From SXOA01 sp964444865 (GTDB lineage: Bacteria > Planctomycetota > Planctomycetia > Pirellulales > Pirellulaceae), in contig CAYUJE010000179.1 of the NCBI GenBank assembly GCA_964444865.1, positions 1-13,407 on the forward strand: a stretch of DNA of 13,407 nt. The letters run 5' to 3'. Positions 1-6,232 of the stretch are shown here, in pieces (positions within the stretch are counted from its first letter, which is position 1; each line of letters opens with the position of its first letter). Position numbers and translations under genes: made by a program. Below the pieces are notes generated by a model. That model did not search any database. It was not told the origin of the DNA and was given only the letters and a program-made list of their open reading frames with translations.

Positions 1-201
1 GCAGCAACGTTCCTTGTGGCAACGTTCCTTGCAGCACCGGGGCTCACGGCAGCACTTGGGGGCGCAGGTCTTCGGGGCGCAGCAGGTGGGGGCTGCATCG
101 CAGCCACACGAGCTGCCGCCGCCGAACAGGCCAGCAGCATTGACGGAAGAGGCGATACACAACAGACCGGCAGCCAAAGCCGCCACGATAACGCGATTCA
201 T
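1..201 (-). CDS. Secreted Cys-rich small protein (3' end outside window)
   Basis: The reading frame starts at the ATG whose complement is 199-201 and runs off the left edge after 67 codons. An AAGGAG Shine-Dalgarno (complement about 208-213) lies 6-7 bases upstream and fixes the start. Residues 1-22 form a Sec signal peptide: basic N-terminus, hydrophobic core VIVAALAAGLLCIASS, and an Ala-type cleavage site near NA/AG. The mature part opens with a Gly-rich linker (GLFGGGSS) and becomes a dense Cys/Lys/Arg region with CC pairs at about 40-41, 50-51, 56-57 and 66-67. A KER(C/H) unit is repeated and is visible in DNA as a 13-bp direct repeat at 4-16 and 19-31. Such exported Cys-rich proteins could bind metal or form disulfide cross-links in the envelope; that role is inference. 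The family is not identified. Confidence 0.8.
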   Translation of the reverse strand, partial: MNRVIVAALAAGLLCIASSVNAAGLFGGGSSCGCDAAPTCCAPKTCAPKCCREPRCCKERCHKERCC

Positions 202-694
202 TGCAAACTCCTTGAAACGGAACACACGGAGACGGAAACGGAAACAACCTGTCGCCGGAACCGCCGGCCCCGCGATGTTCTCGTAGGTGCGGCAGGCCGA
301 GACGCTGACGTTCAGCGACCTCCAGCAACAATGCTGAAGCTAGGTGTGCTATCGTCCCCCCAGTTTTCCACTCTTGACTTGTCCGCAGAGTTCCCGCGAA
401 TTTCCTGAATTGCCGGGCCGGTTGCACAAAGGATGGCTAGCACGCAGGTTTTGACGCTAGCACGGCCTTTTCCATAAGCGCGGCCTTCGGGAATGGCCGA
501 TACGTTGGTTTCCACGGAAAACAAGGCAGAGCAACGGAAAGCGAAGAAGCGAAGAGTGGAAAGCGGTCTGGCAAGATGAACCGCCGCCGCGTGTTGTAAG
601 GCAGCCTTACGGCAAAGCAATGCAATTGCCGGTCGACTTTTCGCTCTTTCCCCCGTTTTGCCGCGTAAGATATAAAGAGCGGACATTATTCCCA
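202..694. other. Long intergenic region, no supported gene
   Basis: This region separates the divergent Cys-rich gene (minus) and HPt gene (plus). The frames open here show no recognisable protein. It holds a pair of GCTAGCACG direct repeats at 436-444 and 456-464, exactly 20 bases apart and so on one face of the helix. It also holds an AT-richer stretch (TAAGATATAAA, 665-675) that could be a -10 region for the HPt gene, but I see no convincing -35 partner. Confidence 0.4.
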
Positions 695-717
695 GGAGAA
701 CGTCCCTCACGTTCTCC
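695..717 (+). promoter_or_regulatory. Leader hairpin before the HPt gene
   Basis: GGAGAACGT (695-703) pairs perfectly with ACGTTCTCC (709-717) around a 5-base loop. The 9-bp stem ends 3 bases before the AAGGA Shine-Dalgarno (721-725). It could be an mRNA leader structure that affects ribosome access, or a dyad operator. There is no T-run, so a terminator is unlikely. Confidence 0.5.
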
Positions 718-732
718 GGTAAGGACACTTAT

Positions 733-1047
733 ATGACGACTACTTTCCAGAGCCGCAGCCGAAGCACCTCTTCCGCGGACACTCCAGCGTCGGACTTCCT
801 CACCGAGCTTCCCAGCGTGATCGCCGAACTGGCCCAATCCGCGGAAAAGGGGAACCGCCAGGTGTTGGGTCGATTGGCTCATCAATTGAAGGAATCAGGG
901 GAGATGCACGGTTATGACGACCTGACCCCCTTCGCCGCCCGGCTGGAGCGGGTGGCGGTCGGCAACGGCACGCCGCTGGATATCCGCGTGGCCCTGGATG
1001 ACCTGATTGCCGAGTGTGGGAAGATGCGAGCGGGATGTGCCGTATAG
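733..1047 (+). CDS. HPt-domain phosphotransfer protein
   Basis: This 104-residue protein has AAGGA (721-725) 7 bases before its ATG. After a Ser/Thr-rich N-terminus (1-20) a single helical domain fills the rest. Residues 46-73 (GRLAHQLKESGEMHGYDDL then AARLE) match the histidine phosphotransfer signature, with His50 in the phospho-acceptor position followed by the usual Leu-Lys. The family more often has HxLKG(S/A); here Glu54 replaces the Gly. HPt proteins relay phosphate between a hybrid sensor kinase and a response regulator in the cytoplasm. No kinase or receiver gene is in the window, so the partners must be elsewhere. The TAG stop lies at the edge of the palindrome pair 1046-1100. HPt fold assignment is fairly sure; whether it still carries phosphate is inference. 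Confidence 0.8.
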   Translation: MTTTFQSRSRSTSSADTPASDFLTELPSVIAELAQSAEKGNRQVLGRLAHQLKESGEMHGYDDLTPFAARLERVAVGNGTPLDIRVALDDLIAECGKMRAGCAV

Positions 1048-1100
1048 TAGTCTGCACACTCCGTGTGCAGACTGTCCGCTCACGGAGTGAGCGGACTACT
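1046..1100. repeat. Paired REP-like palindromes between convergent genes
   Basis: Two perfect stems stand side by side. AGTCTGCACA (1049-1058) pairs with 1064-1073. GTCCGCTCAC (1074-1083) pairs with 1087-1096 around a GGA loop. The second unit read on the minus strand matches the first at 20 of 25 positions, so they are inverted copies of one element. Outer arms AGTAGTC (1046-1052) and GACTACT (1094-1100) can also pair across both. The element fills the whole 48-base gap between the HPt and pgk-like genes and carries both TAG stops. It could act as a bidirectional 3'-end structure, but no U-tract follows either stem. Confidence 0.85.
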
Positions 1101-2496
1101 TTGCGGCTTCCCTCAGCGCCACCAAATACGGCACCGGTTCACTGCCAAGCGCGTTGAGCACCGTTCCTCCTGCCGTGAAGCAATGGGTGATCCAGTCCGG
1201 CTGACCGTATTTCTCCAGGGCAGTCCCACCTTCGCCCCCGCCGACATAAACCGGATGACCGGCATCTTTGAGCCGCTTGAGTTGGCTGATGAAAGCCTTC
1301 GTGCCGCTCTCGAACTTGGGATCCTCGAACATGCCGAAGACGCCGTTATGGAAAGCGACGGCATTCTTTGGGTCGGCTTTGGACTTCTCGATGAATTCGC
1401 CGATCTTGGCGGCGAAGAGGGCGGACGTCTTCGGCCCCACATCAAACTGCTGGTCGGTCGGCTTGAGCACGGCGGCAACGGAACCATCGGCTAGGACCGA
1501 ATCAATCGGCAGAACAAACTCAATTCCATGCTGCTTGCCCGCCGCGAGCATTCGCTTGGCCTGCTCCACGCGCTCCGGGGGAATGTAGTAAGCCTTGTCT
1601 TTGTGAGCCGGATCTTCGGCGACCCCCAGACAATATTCCTTCCCTTCGAGTAGAGCTGCCGCCTTCCGCAGAGACATGGCGAGTGAGCCGGCGCTAAAAA
1701 TGGTGCTGATGGTGCCCCGGGCGATCATCGCCTCCAGGTCGTCCAGCTTGTCGATCTTGATGCCGCTGAAGACAACCAGTTTCGCCTTCAGGCATACCAT
1801 CATCGGCTGTTCGAATTCGCGGGCGATGTACTTGCCGAGAGCGACCCGCTGCATCGCCAGCGGGACGATAGTGCTGGAAGCATCCAAGCTGCCGGCGGAA
1901 AGGGCCTCGTTCACATAGACGCTACCGATTTTTTCCGCGAGTGAATTGGCCATTGCAGCCAGATTGGGGGCGAGTGCGGGCAGGGCTTCTTCCTTCGCCT
2001 TCCACAGAACCGTTTCCAGGTCATAGGCCCGCACATTTTCCAGCATCAGCACGCTGCCGGGCGCGGCATTTTTGATCTTTGCCGCGGCATGGTCCTTCAC
2101 CGTACCGGTTTCTGCGTCCAGCCAATCAATGATGACCGGAACGTCGCAGCCGAGGATTTCCCCCAGGCGTTTGGCAACCTTGTCGAGTGAACCGATGGCT
2201 TTGTCCTTCTCTTTCCGCCCGCGATGGCCGAACAGGACCTGCTTCCACCCTTTCTGCCGGCCGAAATCCAGCGTCTCCTTCATGCTCCGCAGCCGAATGT
2301 CCCCATCGCCGACGTTTTCTCCCGGCTTGGCATCCACATCCCCGCGGACCAGCACGGTTGTGCCCGAGAGAACATCCGCCAGCGACTCCAGCCGCGGAAT
2401 GGCCTTGAGGTAATCGGCGAGTGAGATTTCCTCACGCGGCGCGAAGCCTTTGAGGACTTTGGCGAGTTGCAATACGGCGTCGGCAGTCACGGACAT
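1096..2496 (-). CDS. pgk: Divergent phosphoglycerate kinase family protein
   Basis: This is a 466-residue protein, against about 390-420 for usual PGKs; the excess is an N-terminal stretch before the first strand (about 1-45) and small inserts. AAGGA stands about 7 bases before the ATG. Family landmarks appear in order: TTVLVRGD at 46-53, a DIRLRS turn with Arg68, GHRGR at 90-94, MLENVR at 151-156, VYVNEA at 193-198, GIK at 245-247, DVGPKT at 352-357, FHNGVFGMFE at 382-391, GGGEGGTALEKYG at 419-431, and AGGT at 442-445. PGK moves phosphate between 1,3-bisphosphoglycerate and ADP in cytosolic glycolysis. Several substrate residues differ: the usual Asp-x-Asn of RVDxNVP is RGDVDAK, and the HRAH motif, which supplies a phosphate-binding Arg, is replaced by SLDA at 203-206. 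The fold is certain; normal PGK activity is not. It is monocistronic here, with its TAG stop inside the palindrome pair. Confidence 0.85.
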   Translation of the reverse strand: MSVTADAVLQLAKVLKGFAPREEISLADYLKAIPRLESLADVLSGTTVLVRGDVDAKPGENVGDGDIRLRSMKETLDFGRQKGWKQVLFGHRGRKEKDKAIGSLDKVAKRLGEILGCDVPVIIDWLDAETGTVKDHAAAKIKNAAPGSVLMLENVRAYDLETVLWKAKEEALPALAPNLAAMANSLAEKIGSVYVNEALSAGSLDASSTIVPLAMQRVALGKYIAREFEQPMMVCLKAKLVVFSGIKIDKLDDLEAMIARGTISTIFSAGSLAMSLRKAAALLEGKEYCLGVAEDPAHKDKAYYIPPERVEQAKRMLAAGKQHGIEFVLPIDSVLADGSVAAVLKPTDQQFDVGPKTSALFAAKIGEFIEKSKADPKNAVAFHNGVFGMFEDPKFESGTKAFISQLKRLKDAGHPVYVGGGEGGTALEKYGQPDWITHCFTAGGTVLNALGSEPVPYLVALREAAK

Positions 2497-2725
2497 CGGA
2501 AATTCCTTTTGAAATTGAACCTCTTTAAGAATATCAACTCAGCCCCAATTGGCCGAGGGGACGCTTCTCGCCTCCTACCCGAGAAGCACAAACAAAGACT
2601 TGCGGTGCGCATTGAGTCGCCGAATGAGGAGCGGTAAGCTGAAGGCGGCAATCCGAGAGGATGGCAACAAAACTCCGCCGTACTTCGGCGTCGATTACCT
2701 GTTTGGAAGTCGGAGGTCGCTCAAG

Positions 2726-3082
2726 ATGGGAAACCGGAATTTGATCGTCATCGACGACTGGTCCGACCCTGCGTCGCAAGCCTTGTACGAGGCTCAATGG
2801 CCATCCGAGCCACAGTGTCTGAGGGCCTACCAAGAAGGCAGGCAGTGCGGCGGTTGCACCTTCTTCGCTCCGTTCAACTCGGACTGGGGGCTATGCGCCA
2901 ACCCTGGTTCGCGGCACCGGCTGGAAACGGTTTTTGAGCACTTCACATGCCCGTCGCAAGTTGACGAAGGATGGGGGCCGCACAGCTTCAGTGAGGACAT
3001 CAATGTCCGTTGCCTGTGCGGCGGCGAAGCCGACTATTGGCGGCCCCTGATCGAGGCGATCCAGCGGGGTCAAAACGCATAA
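2726..3082 (+). CDS. Small Cys-motif protein, family unknown
   Basis: This gene encodes 118 residues from the ATG at 2726, chosen because GGAGG (2712-2716) lies 9 bases upstream. The frame is open back to 2549, but that part reads like random sequence and has no ribosome site. The core (residues 41-88) looks highly constrained: CGGCTFF at 41-47, DWGLC at 53-57, the block RLETVFEHFTC ending at Cys75, then EGWGPHSF. The spacing CxxC-x12-C-x17-C resembles small four-Cys metal sites (zinc or Fe-S) with a CxxC, a Gly-x-Cys and a late Cys. A second CLC pair sits at 96-98. I recognise the look of a conserved bacterial hypothetical family but know no function. It is the first of three plus-strand genes of unknown role. 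Confidence 0.75.
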   Translation: MGNRNLIVIDDWSDPASQALYEAQWPSEPQCLRAYQEGRQCGGCTFFAPFNSDWGLCANPGSRHRLETVFEHFTCPSQVDEGWGPHSFSEDINVRCLCGGEADYWRPLIEAIQRGQNA

Positions 3083-3170
3083 CAAAATGTAGCTGATTGC
3101 CTCTACAATCGAACGTCGGTCGTGGGCAGCGGCCGATTTTGAGTGCATACCCCTACCAGATCCAACATTC

Positions 3171-4085
3171 ATGGCGAGCATCTACTCCAGCGACCTCCAC
3201 GGAAACGAGAATGCGTCGATCACCTTCAGCGCTGCAATTCTTGGTGCTGTTTGGAAAGTCCGCTCTTCCATCCCTCACCTGGCACATAGCCGAAAGGCAG
3301 ACGAATACGCGCCGGGAGCAATCCACGCTTTACGCAAGCTGTGTGAGGGCGAAGGCGAAAAAGTCTGCGGTCACATTCATCGCCAAGAAGTGGAAGAGTG
3401 GCGTTCAACCTTTCGGGCGTGGTTTGATCGTGTCAAACGCTTGTTTCCAGCCAAGCTTGCAAAAAAGTTTCTTGCTAATGCAGAAGATGACTTTCAAGCA
3501 ATTCTCGCATGTTCTGTGCAGATGCCGGAGAGCTTCTGGCGTAATAGCGTCGACGAGCGACACATCCAAATAACTTTCAAGAATGACAATGCGCTTGAGG
3601 CTGCACGTTCGGCGGCTGAAGAAAAGCATCCCGTCAAACTCGGAAGCGCCTTGCACAAATACATTCAGTCCTGCATCGACACCTTGGTTGGAAATATGCC
3701 CCCAGCCCCCAATACCGCTACCGAAACTGAGGATGCTCAGCCTGCCGTTTTCGCGCCCCGCGTGACGAGGCAAGATGGGTCTTGGCTGCTGTATCTTGAT
3801 CAGTTTGACTGCTTCGATTCGAGCCAAGACTTGGAGCAAGACATCGTCACCACTGCCTACGATATCGAAGACGCAGTACGGAATTACGTGTCCGTCAATC
3901 ATCCTGCCGCTGCAAAAGCACTTCGTTACAACAGCGAGAGTTCTCTATGCTGTATGCGTGCCTCCAATTTGGCGGCGTTATCAACCTTACTCAAGGCCCT
4001 TCTCCTGCTGGCAACCGATCATCAGCTCTTGGCGCAGTATCGCGTACGACGCAAGAACAAAAAGAAGGGCCCCAAAAAACGCTGA
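3171..4085 (+). CDS. Hypothetical 304-residue protein
   Basis: The open frame starts at ATG 3171 without a clear Shine-Dalgarno and ends at TGA 4083-4085. The protein reads as real: amphipathic helical segments at about 70-115 (EEWRSTFRAWFDRVKRL) and 140-175, a Pro/Thr linker at 176-195, then a second domain from about 200 (SWLLYLDQFDCFDSS) rich in helices to 285. The C-terminus is strongly basic (KNKKKGPKKR). No signal peptide or membrane segment is evident. The base composition looks less GC-rich than the neighbouring housekeeping genes, which fits acquired DNA, though I did not compute it. The stop codon sits in the left arm of the inverted repeat 4079-4147. I do not recognise the family and assign no function. 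Confidence 0.6.
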   Translation: MASIYSSDLHGNENASITFSAAILGAVWKVRSSIPHLAHSRKADEYAPGAIHALRKLCEGEGEKVCGHIHRQEVEEWRSTFRAWFDRVKRLFPAKLAKKFLANAEDDFQAILACSVQMPESFWRNSVDERHIQITFKNDNALEAARSAAEEKHPVKLGSALHKYIQSCIDTLVGNMPPAPNTATETEDAQPAVFAPRVTRQDGSWLLYLDQFDCFDSSQDLEQDIVTTAYDIEDAVRNYVSVNHPAAAKALRYNSESSLCCMRASNLAALSTLLKALLLLATDHQLLAQYRVRRKNKKKGPKKR

Positions 4086-4147
4086 ACCCGAGTTGCCGAT
4101 TACGGGTTCTGGAAATCGAAGCTCGCTCGCGGCAACCGGGTTAGCGT
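4079..4147. repeat. Bulged inverted repeat, attC-like geometry
   Basis: The left arm (4079-4098) and right arm (4130-4147) pair over 18 bp if G4084 and A4091 are left unpaired, around a 31-base loop. Length (69 bp), position at a gene's 3' end, and extra unpaired bases in one arm only resemble an integron attC. However, the right end GTTAGCG does not fit the GTTRRRY core, and no integrase or second matching site is visible. The TGA stop of the upstream gene (4083-4085) is inside the left arm. A dispersed palindrome is the safer reading. Confidence 0.6.
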
Positions 4148-4180
4148 ATTCGTCAGCCTTTTTCCACTCGCGTGTGCACC

Positions 4181-4492
4181 ATGGGTACCTATAACAAAGT
4201 GCATGGCACGATTGCTTGTCCCCGGTGCGGCATCATCGACAAGGTCGAGGTGGAGGTGCACCTGGGCAATACCGCGCAGATGCAGGAACTTCGTCTTGGA
4301 GATCGATACCCGTGGGTGCCGCACCAGCAACCGCGTGATGGCGGGAGACCGGAAGATGGCAATGCGGAAGGCGACGGTTACATGGAATGCGATCATTGTC
4401 ACAAAGACTCGTTCCTTCGCGTCATCATTCGAGAGGACATCATCATCGGAATAGAGCCGAATTTAGAAATGAAATCGCATATTCCTGACTGA
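4181..4492 (+). CDS. Small two-knuckle zinc-ribbon protein
   Basis: The gene encodes 103 residues from ATG 4181. A GTG at 4172 is in frame, but neither start has a strong ribosome site, and the protein context (MGTYNKVHGTIACPRCG) favours 4181. Two Cys pairs, CPRC at 13-16 and CDHC at 70-73, make a split zinc ribbon around a 53-residue middle that holds DRYPWVPHQQPRDGGRPEDG. The C-terminal part is beta-like (SFLRVIIREDIIIGIEP). Proteins of this shape bind zinc structurally; the partner is unknown. It stands downstream of two other plus-strand genes with spacings of about 90 bases, so it may be co-transcribed or part of the same accessory patch. The 123 bases that follow, up to 4615, hold nothing I can assign. 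Confidence 0.65.
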   Translation: MGTYNKVHGTIACPRCGIIDKVEVEVHLGNTAQMQELRLGDRYPWVPHQQPRDGGRPEDGNAEGDGYMECDHCHKDSFLRVIIREDIIIGIEPNLEMKSHIPD

Positions 4493-4615
4493 TGCGCCTC
4501 GGGCCTGTTCTGGCAACATCACCCCGGAAGTTGCTTACAGCCTCTACTTCGGCCTGTCTCCGATTTCCTTGCATGACTGGAAAAAGTTTCGTTGCGGTAC
4601 GATTGTCGCAGAACA

Positions 4616-4633
4616 TCAGCCGGCTTCGGCTGA
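4616..4633. repeat. Perfect hairpin carrying a stop codon
   Basis: TCAGCCG (4616-4622) pairs with CGGCTGA (4627-4633) around GCTT. The first three bases are the stop codon of the minus-strand membrane protein, and the hairpin encodes its last residues, SAEAG. No U-tract follows. Confidence 0.7.
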
Positions 4634-5134
4634 GGGGGAGGATGGCGACGCTGCTCGCGTAAAGTATGGCCTTGGCCATGTCAATCTGAGCCACCAAGCT
4701 GACAAGAGGAGCCCCGAACCTAAAACAATTGCCACCATAATCCAGACAGAGTAAGGGAATATCAAGCGTTGTACGAAACCAATGGCTATGACGATCAAAG
4801 TGATCGCGATCCAGAAACCTACATGAAATAAGAATAGTGCAACCAGTGCGACACCAAAAGAAGTGATGCAAAAGTTAATTGCTTCGCTCCGCCGCACAAA
4901 ATGAGGAAGGTCCAATGCGTCCCAAAGTTCCTCTTGATGCCCCACCGCCGCTCGGGTTCGGACGGCGGCGATCACTATGGCGACGGATAAGTGCAGAATG
5001 CCAACACCGAGGATAATATCGAACCGGAATGCGCCGCAGGTGACAGCAATCAGCGTTATCGCGACCAGCAGATTGGCAAGGGAGAATTGCCAGAGCTTCG
5101 TCCGCGGTCGTTTGATGGTCGATTGTTGACTCAT
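4616..5134 (-). CDS. Five-helix integral membrane protein
   Basis: The protein has 172 residues. A basic N-terminus (IKRPRTKLW) leads into FSLANLLVAITLIAVTCGAF, an N-terminal helix type seen often in planctomycete membrane proteins. Predicted membrane segments lie at about 19-36, 38-58, 88-104, 106-124 and 128-148. A short charged loop (HQEELWDALDLPHFVRRSE) lies after helix 2, and a Ser/Pro/Ala tail follows the last helix. No catalytic motif is visible and the function is unknown. The start is 17 bases after the coaX stop on the same strand, so it is probably translated from the coaX transcript. The ribosome site is weak. The last five residues and the stop come from the hairpin 4616-4633. 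Confidence 0.75.
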   Translation of the reverse strand: MSQQSTIKRPRTKLWQFSLANLLVAITLIAVTCGAFRFDIILGVGILHLSVAIVIAAVRTRAAVGHQEELWDALDLPHFVRRSEAINFCITSFGVALVALFLFHVGFWIAITLIVIAIGFVQRLIFPYSVWIMVAIVLGSGLLLSAWWLRLTWPRPYFTRAASPSSPSAEAG

Positions 5135-5151
5135 GAGATTCGACTGAAGTA

Positions 5152-5940
5152 TCAGGGGGCTGACGCCCCCCGCTCACCTGTCGCAAGCGCAATCCCGCTT
5201 AGCACCATGTTCGGCACGAACTGCGAATGGGGGCTGACGAGTGGGGCGAGATGGCGGAGGTCGCCGCCGGTGACGAAGATGTGGGGCTGCTGAGAAAGAC
5301 CGGCGGACATCCGCTCGATCACTTCCCGCACCGCGCCGACCGCGCCCCAGAAGAGGCCGCTGCGGATGGCTCCGTCGGTGTTCTTGCCAACAACCGGCGG
5401 CGGTTGGTCCTGGCCGGTGAAAGTGGCGAGGGGCAATTGGTTCGTTCCCGCAGCGAGGGCTTGCGCGGTCAACCGAAAGCCGGGGAGGATGACTCCCCCT
5501 TCGAATGCACCATCGGCACTGACGAGATCGACAGTAATGGCAGTGCCGGCGTCGACCACGATGGCAGGGCGGCGATGTGCCAAAAACTTTCCCGCCACTG
5601 CCGCGGCCAGGCGGTCGAGGCCGACGCGCTCGGGGAATTCGACCCGGACTTCCAGCGGCAGATCGCGGTAGGTGAGGATTTGGAAATCATCTCCCGGCCG
5701 ATGTGCCCGCACCCAGTCCTCCAACAACCTTGCCCCCTCGCGATGAACGCTGGCCACTCGCCACATGACTCCCTCTGCAGGCAGTTCATCCGCGACCGTT
5801 TTCGGCAATGGCTGAGCGGTTGCGCAGTCGCGCACTAGCAAAGGGACCGGTAGTTTGCCGCTGCCCAAGGACGAATCGCCGAACCAGCCGAGTTTGGTGG
5901 AGGAGTTGCCGATATCGACGGCGAGGAGAGTCGAATTCAT
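5152..5940 (-). CDS. coaX: Type III pantothenate kinase
   Basis: CoaX phosphorylates pantothenate, the first committed step of CoA synthesis in the cytosol; the type III class uses a monovalent cation and an ASKHA fold. Visible motifs are DIGNSSTK at 9-16 (phosphate loop), GLDR at 107-110, VVDAGTAITVD at 128-138 with the key Asp130, GGVILPG at 148-154, and TGGD at 224-227. The length of 262 residues is normal for the family. The start is the ATG complementary to 5938-5940, because DxGN must lie within the first ten residues. The frame stays open to 6189, but that extension only translates a repeat. The ribosome site is weak. The five-helix membrane protein follows 17 bases downstream. The last residues (GASAP) are encoded by a GC hairpin and are probably dispensable. 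Confidence 0.93.
   Translation of the reverse strand: MNSTLLAVDIGNSSTKLGWFGDSSLGSGKLPVPLLVRDCATAQPLPKTVADELPAEGVMWRVASVHREGARLLEDWVRAHRPGDDFQILTYRDLPLEVRVEFPERVGLDRLAAAVAGKFLAHRRPAIVVDAGTAITVDLVSADGAFEGGVILPGFRLTAQALAAGTNQLPLATFTGQDQPPPVVGKNTDGAIRSGLFWGAVGAVREVIERMSAGLSQQPHIFVTGGDLRHLAPLVSPHSQFVPNMVLSGIALATGERGASAP
5155..5170. repeat. GC hairpin at the coaX 3' end
   Basis: GGGGGC (5155-5160) pairs with GCCCCC (5165-5170) around TGAC. The stem directly abuts the coaX stop codon (complement of 5152-5154) and encodes the C-terminal residues GASAP. It may be a 3'-end stabiliser or a dispersed palindrome; there is no T-tract on the coaX strand. Confidence 0.7.
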
Positions 5941-6033
5941 AGGACCATCATCATAACGCCACGCAGTGGCTGGCGACAAACTGGCCGCGAATGGTGAAAA
6001 AACTGCCGCTCGCTTCCAAGGCAAAAGGCGATA

Positions 6034-6155
6034 GGCAAAATGATGGATGGCAGAATGATAGGAGGCAGAAATTGGATCCTTCGGAATTGACTGAACAGTA
6101 TTCCCACTTCCTTCTCCACCTCCTTTCTTATCATTTTGCCATCCATCATTTTGCC
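6034..6155. repeat. Large inverted repeat upstream of coaX
   Basis: The left arm 6034-6060 and right arm 6129-6155 are complementary at 26 of 27 positions, around 68 bases. Each arm contains a short internal echo (GGCAAAATGATGGATGGC then a second AATGAT). This fits a MITE-like or REP-type dispersed element in the divergent region between coaX and the toroid protein gene. No transposase is present and no clear target duplication is seen. Confidence 0.85.
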
Positions 6156-6171
6156 AATCCTCCAAATAGAA

Positions 6172-6202
6172 TTGCGCAATCCGGCCCAATTATTGCTAGA
6201 AT
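6172..6202 (+). promoter_or_regulatory. Possible sigma70-type promoter for the toroid protein gene
   Basis: TAGAAT (6197-6202) is a fair -10, 31 bases before the ATG. TTGCGC (6172-6177) could be the -35, but the spacing is 19 bases. It overlaps the perfect palindrome ATTGCGCAAT (6171-6180), which could be a regulator site. Confidence 0.35.
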
Positions 6203-6232
6203 AACTCCGTCCCCTATCTTTCTCCCTTTCCA

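Noticed and set aside
44..427. Minus-strand frame overlapping the Cys-rich gene
   Set aside because: It lacks a ribosome site and runs through the signal peptide region of the better-supported gene in another frame.
2549..2725. N-terminal extension of the four-Cys protein
   Set aside because: The GGAGG site and conserved-looking sequence begin at the ATG at 2726; the extension looks non-coding.
5958..5970. GCCAC-GCA-GTGGC hairpin just upstream of coaX
   Set aside because: Only 5 bp, easily expected by chance in DNA of this composition.
5941..6189. N-terminal extension of CoaX
   Set aside because: It translates the inverted repeat, and the DxGN loop must lie near the N-terminus.
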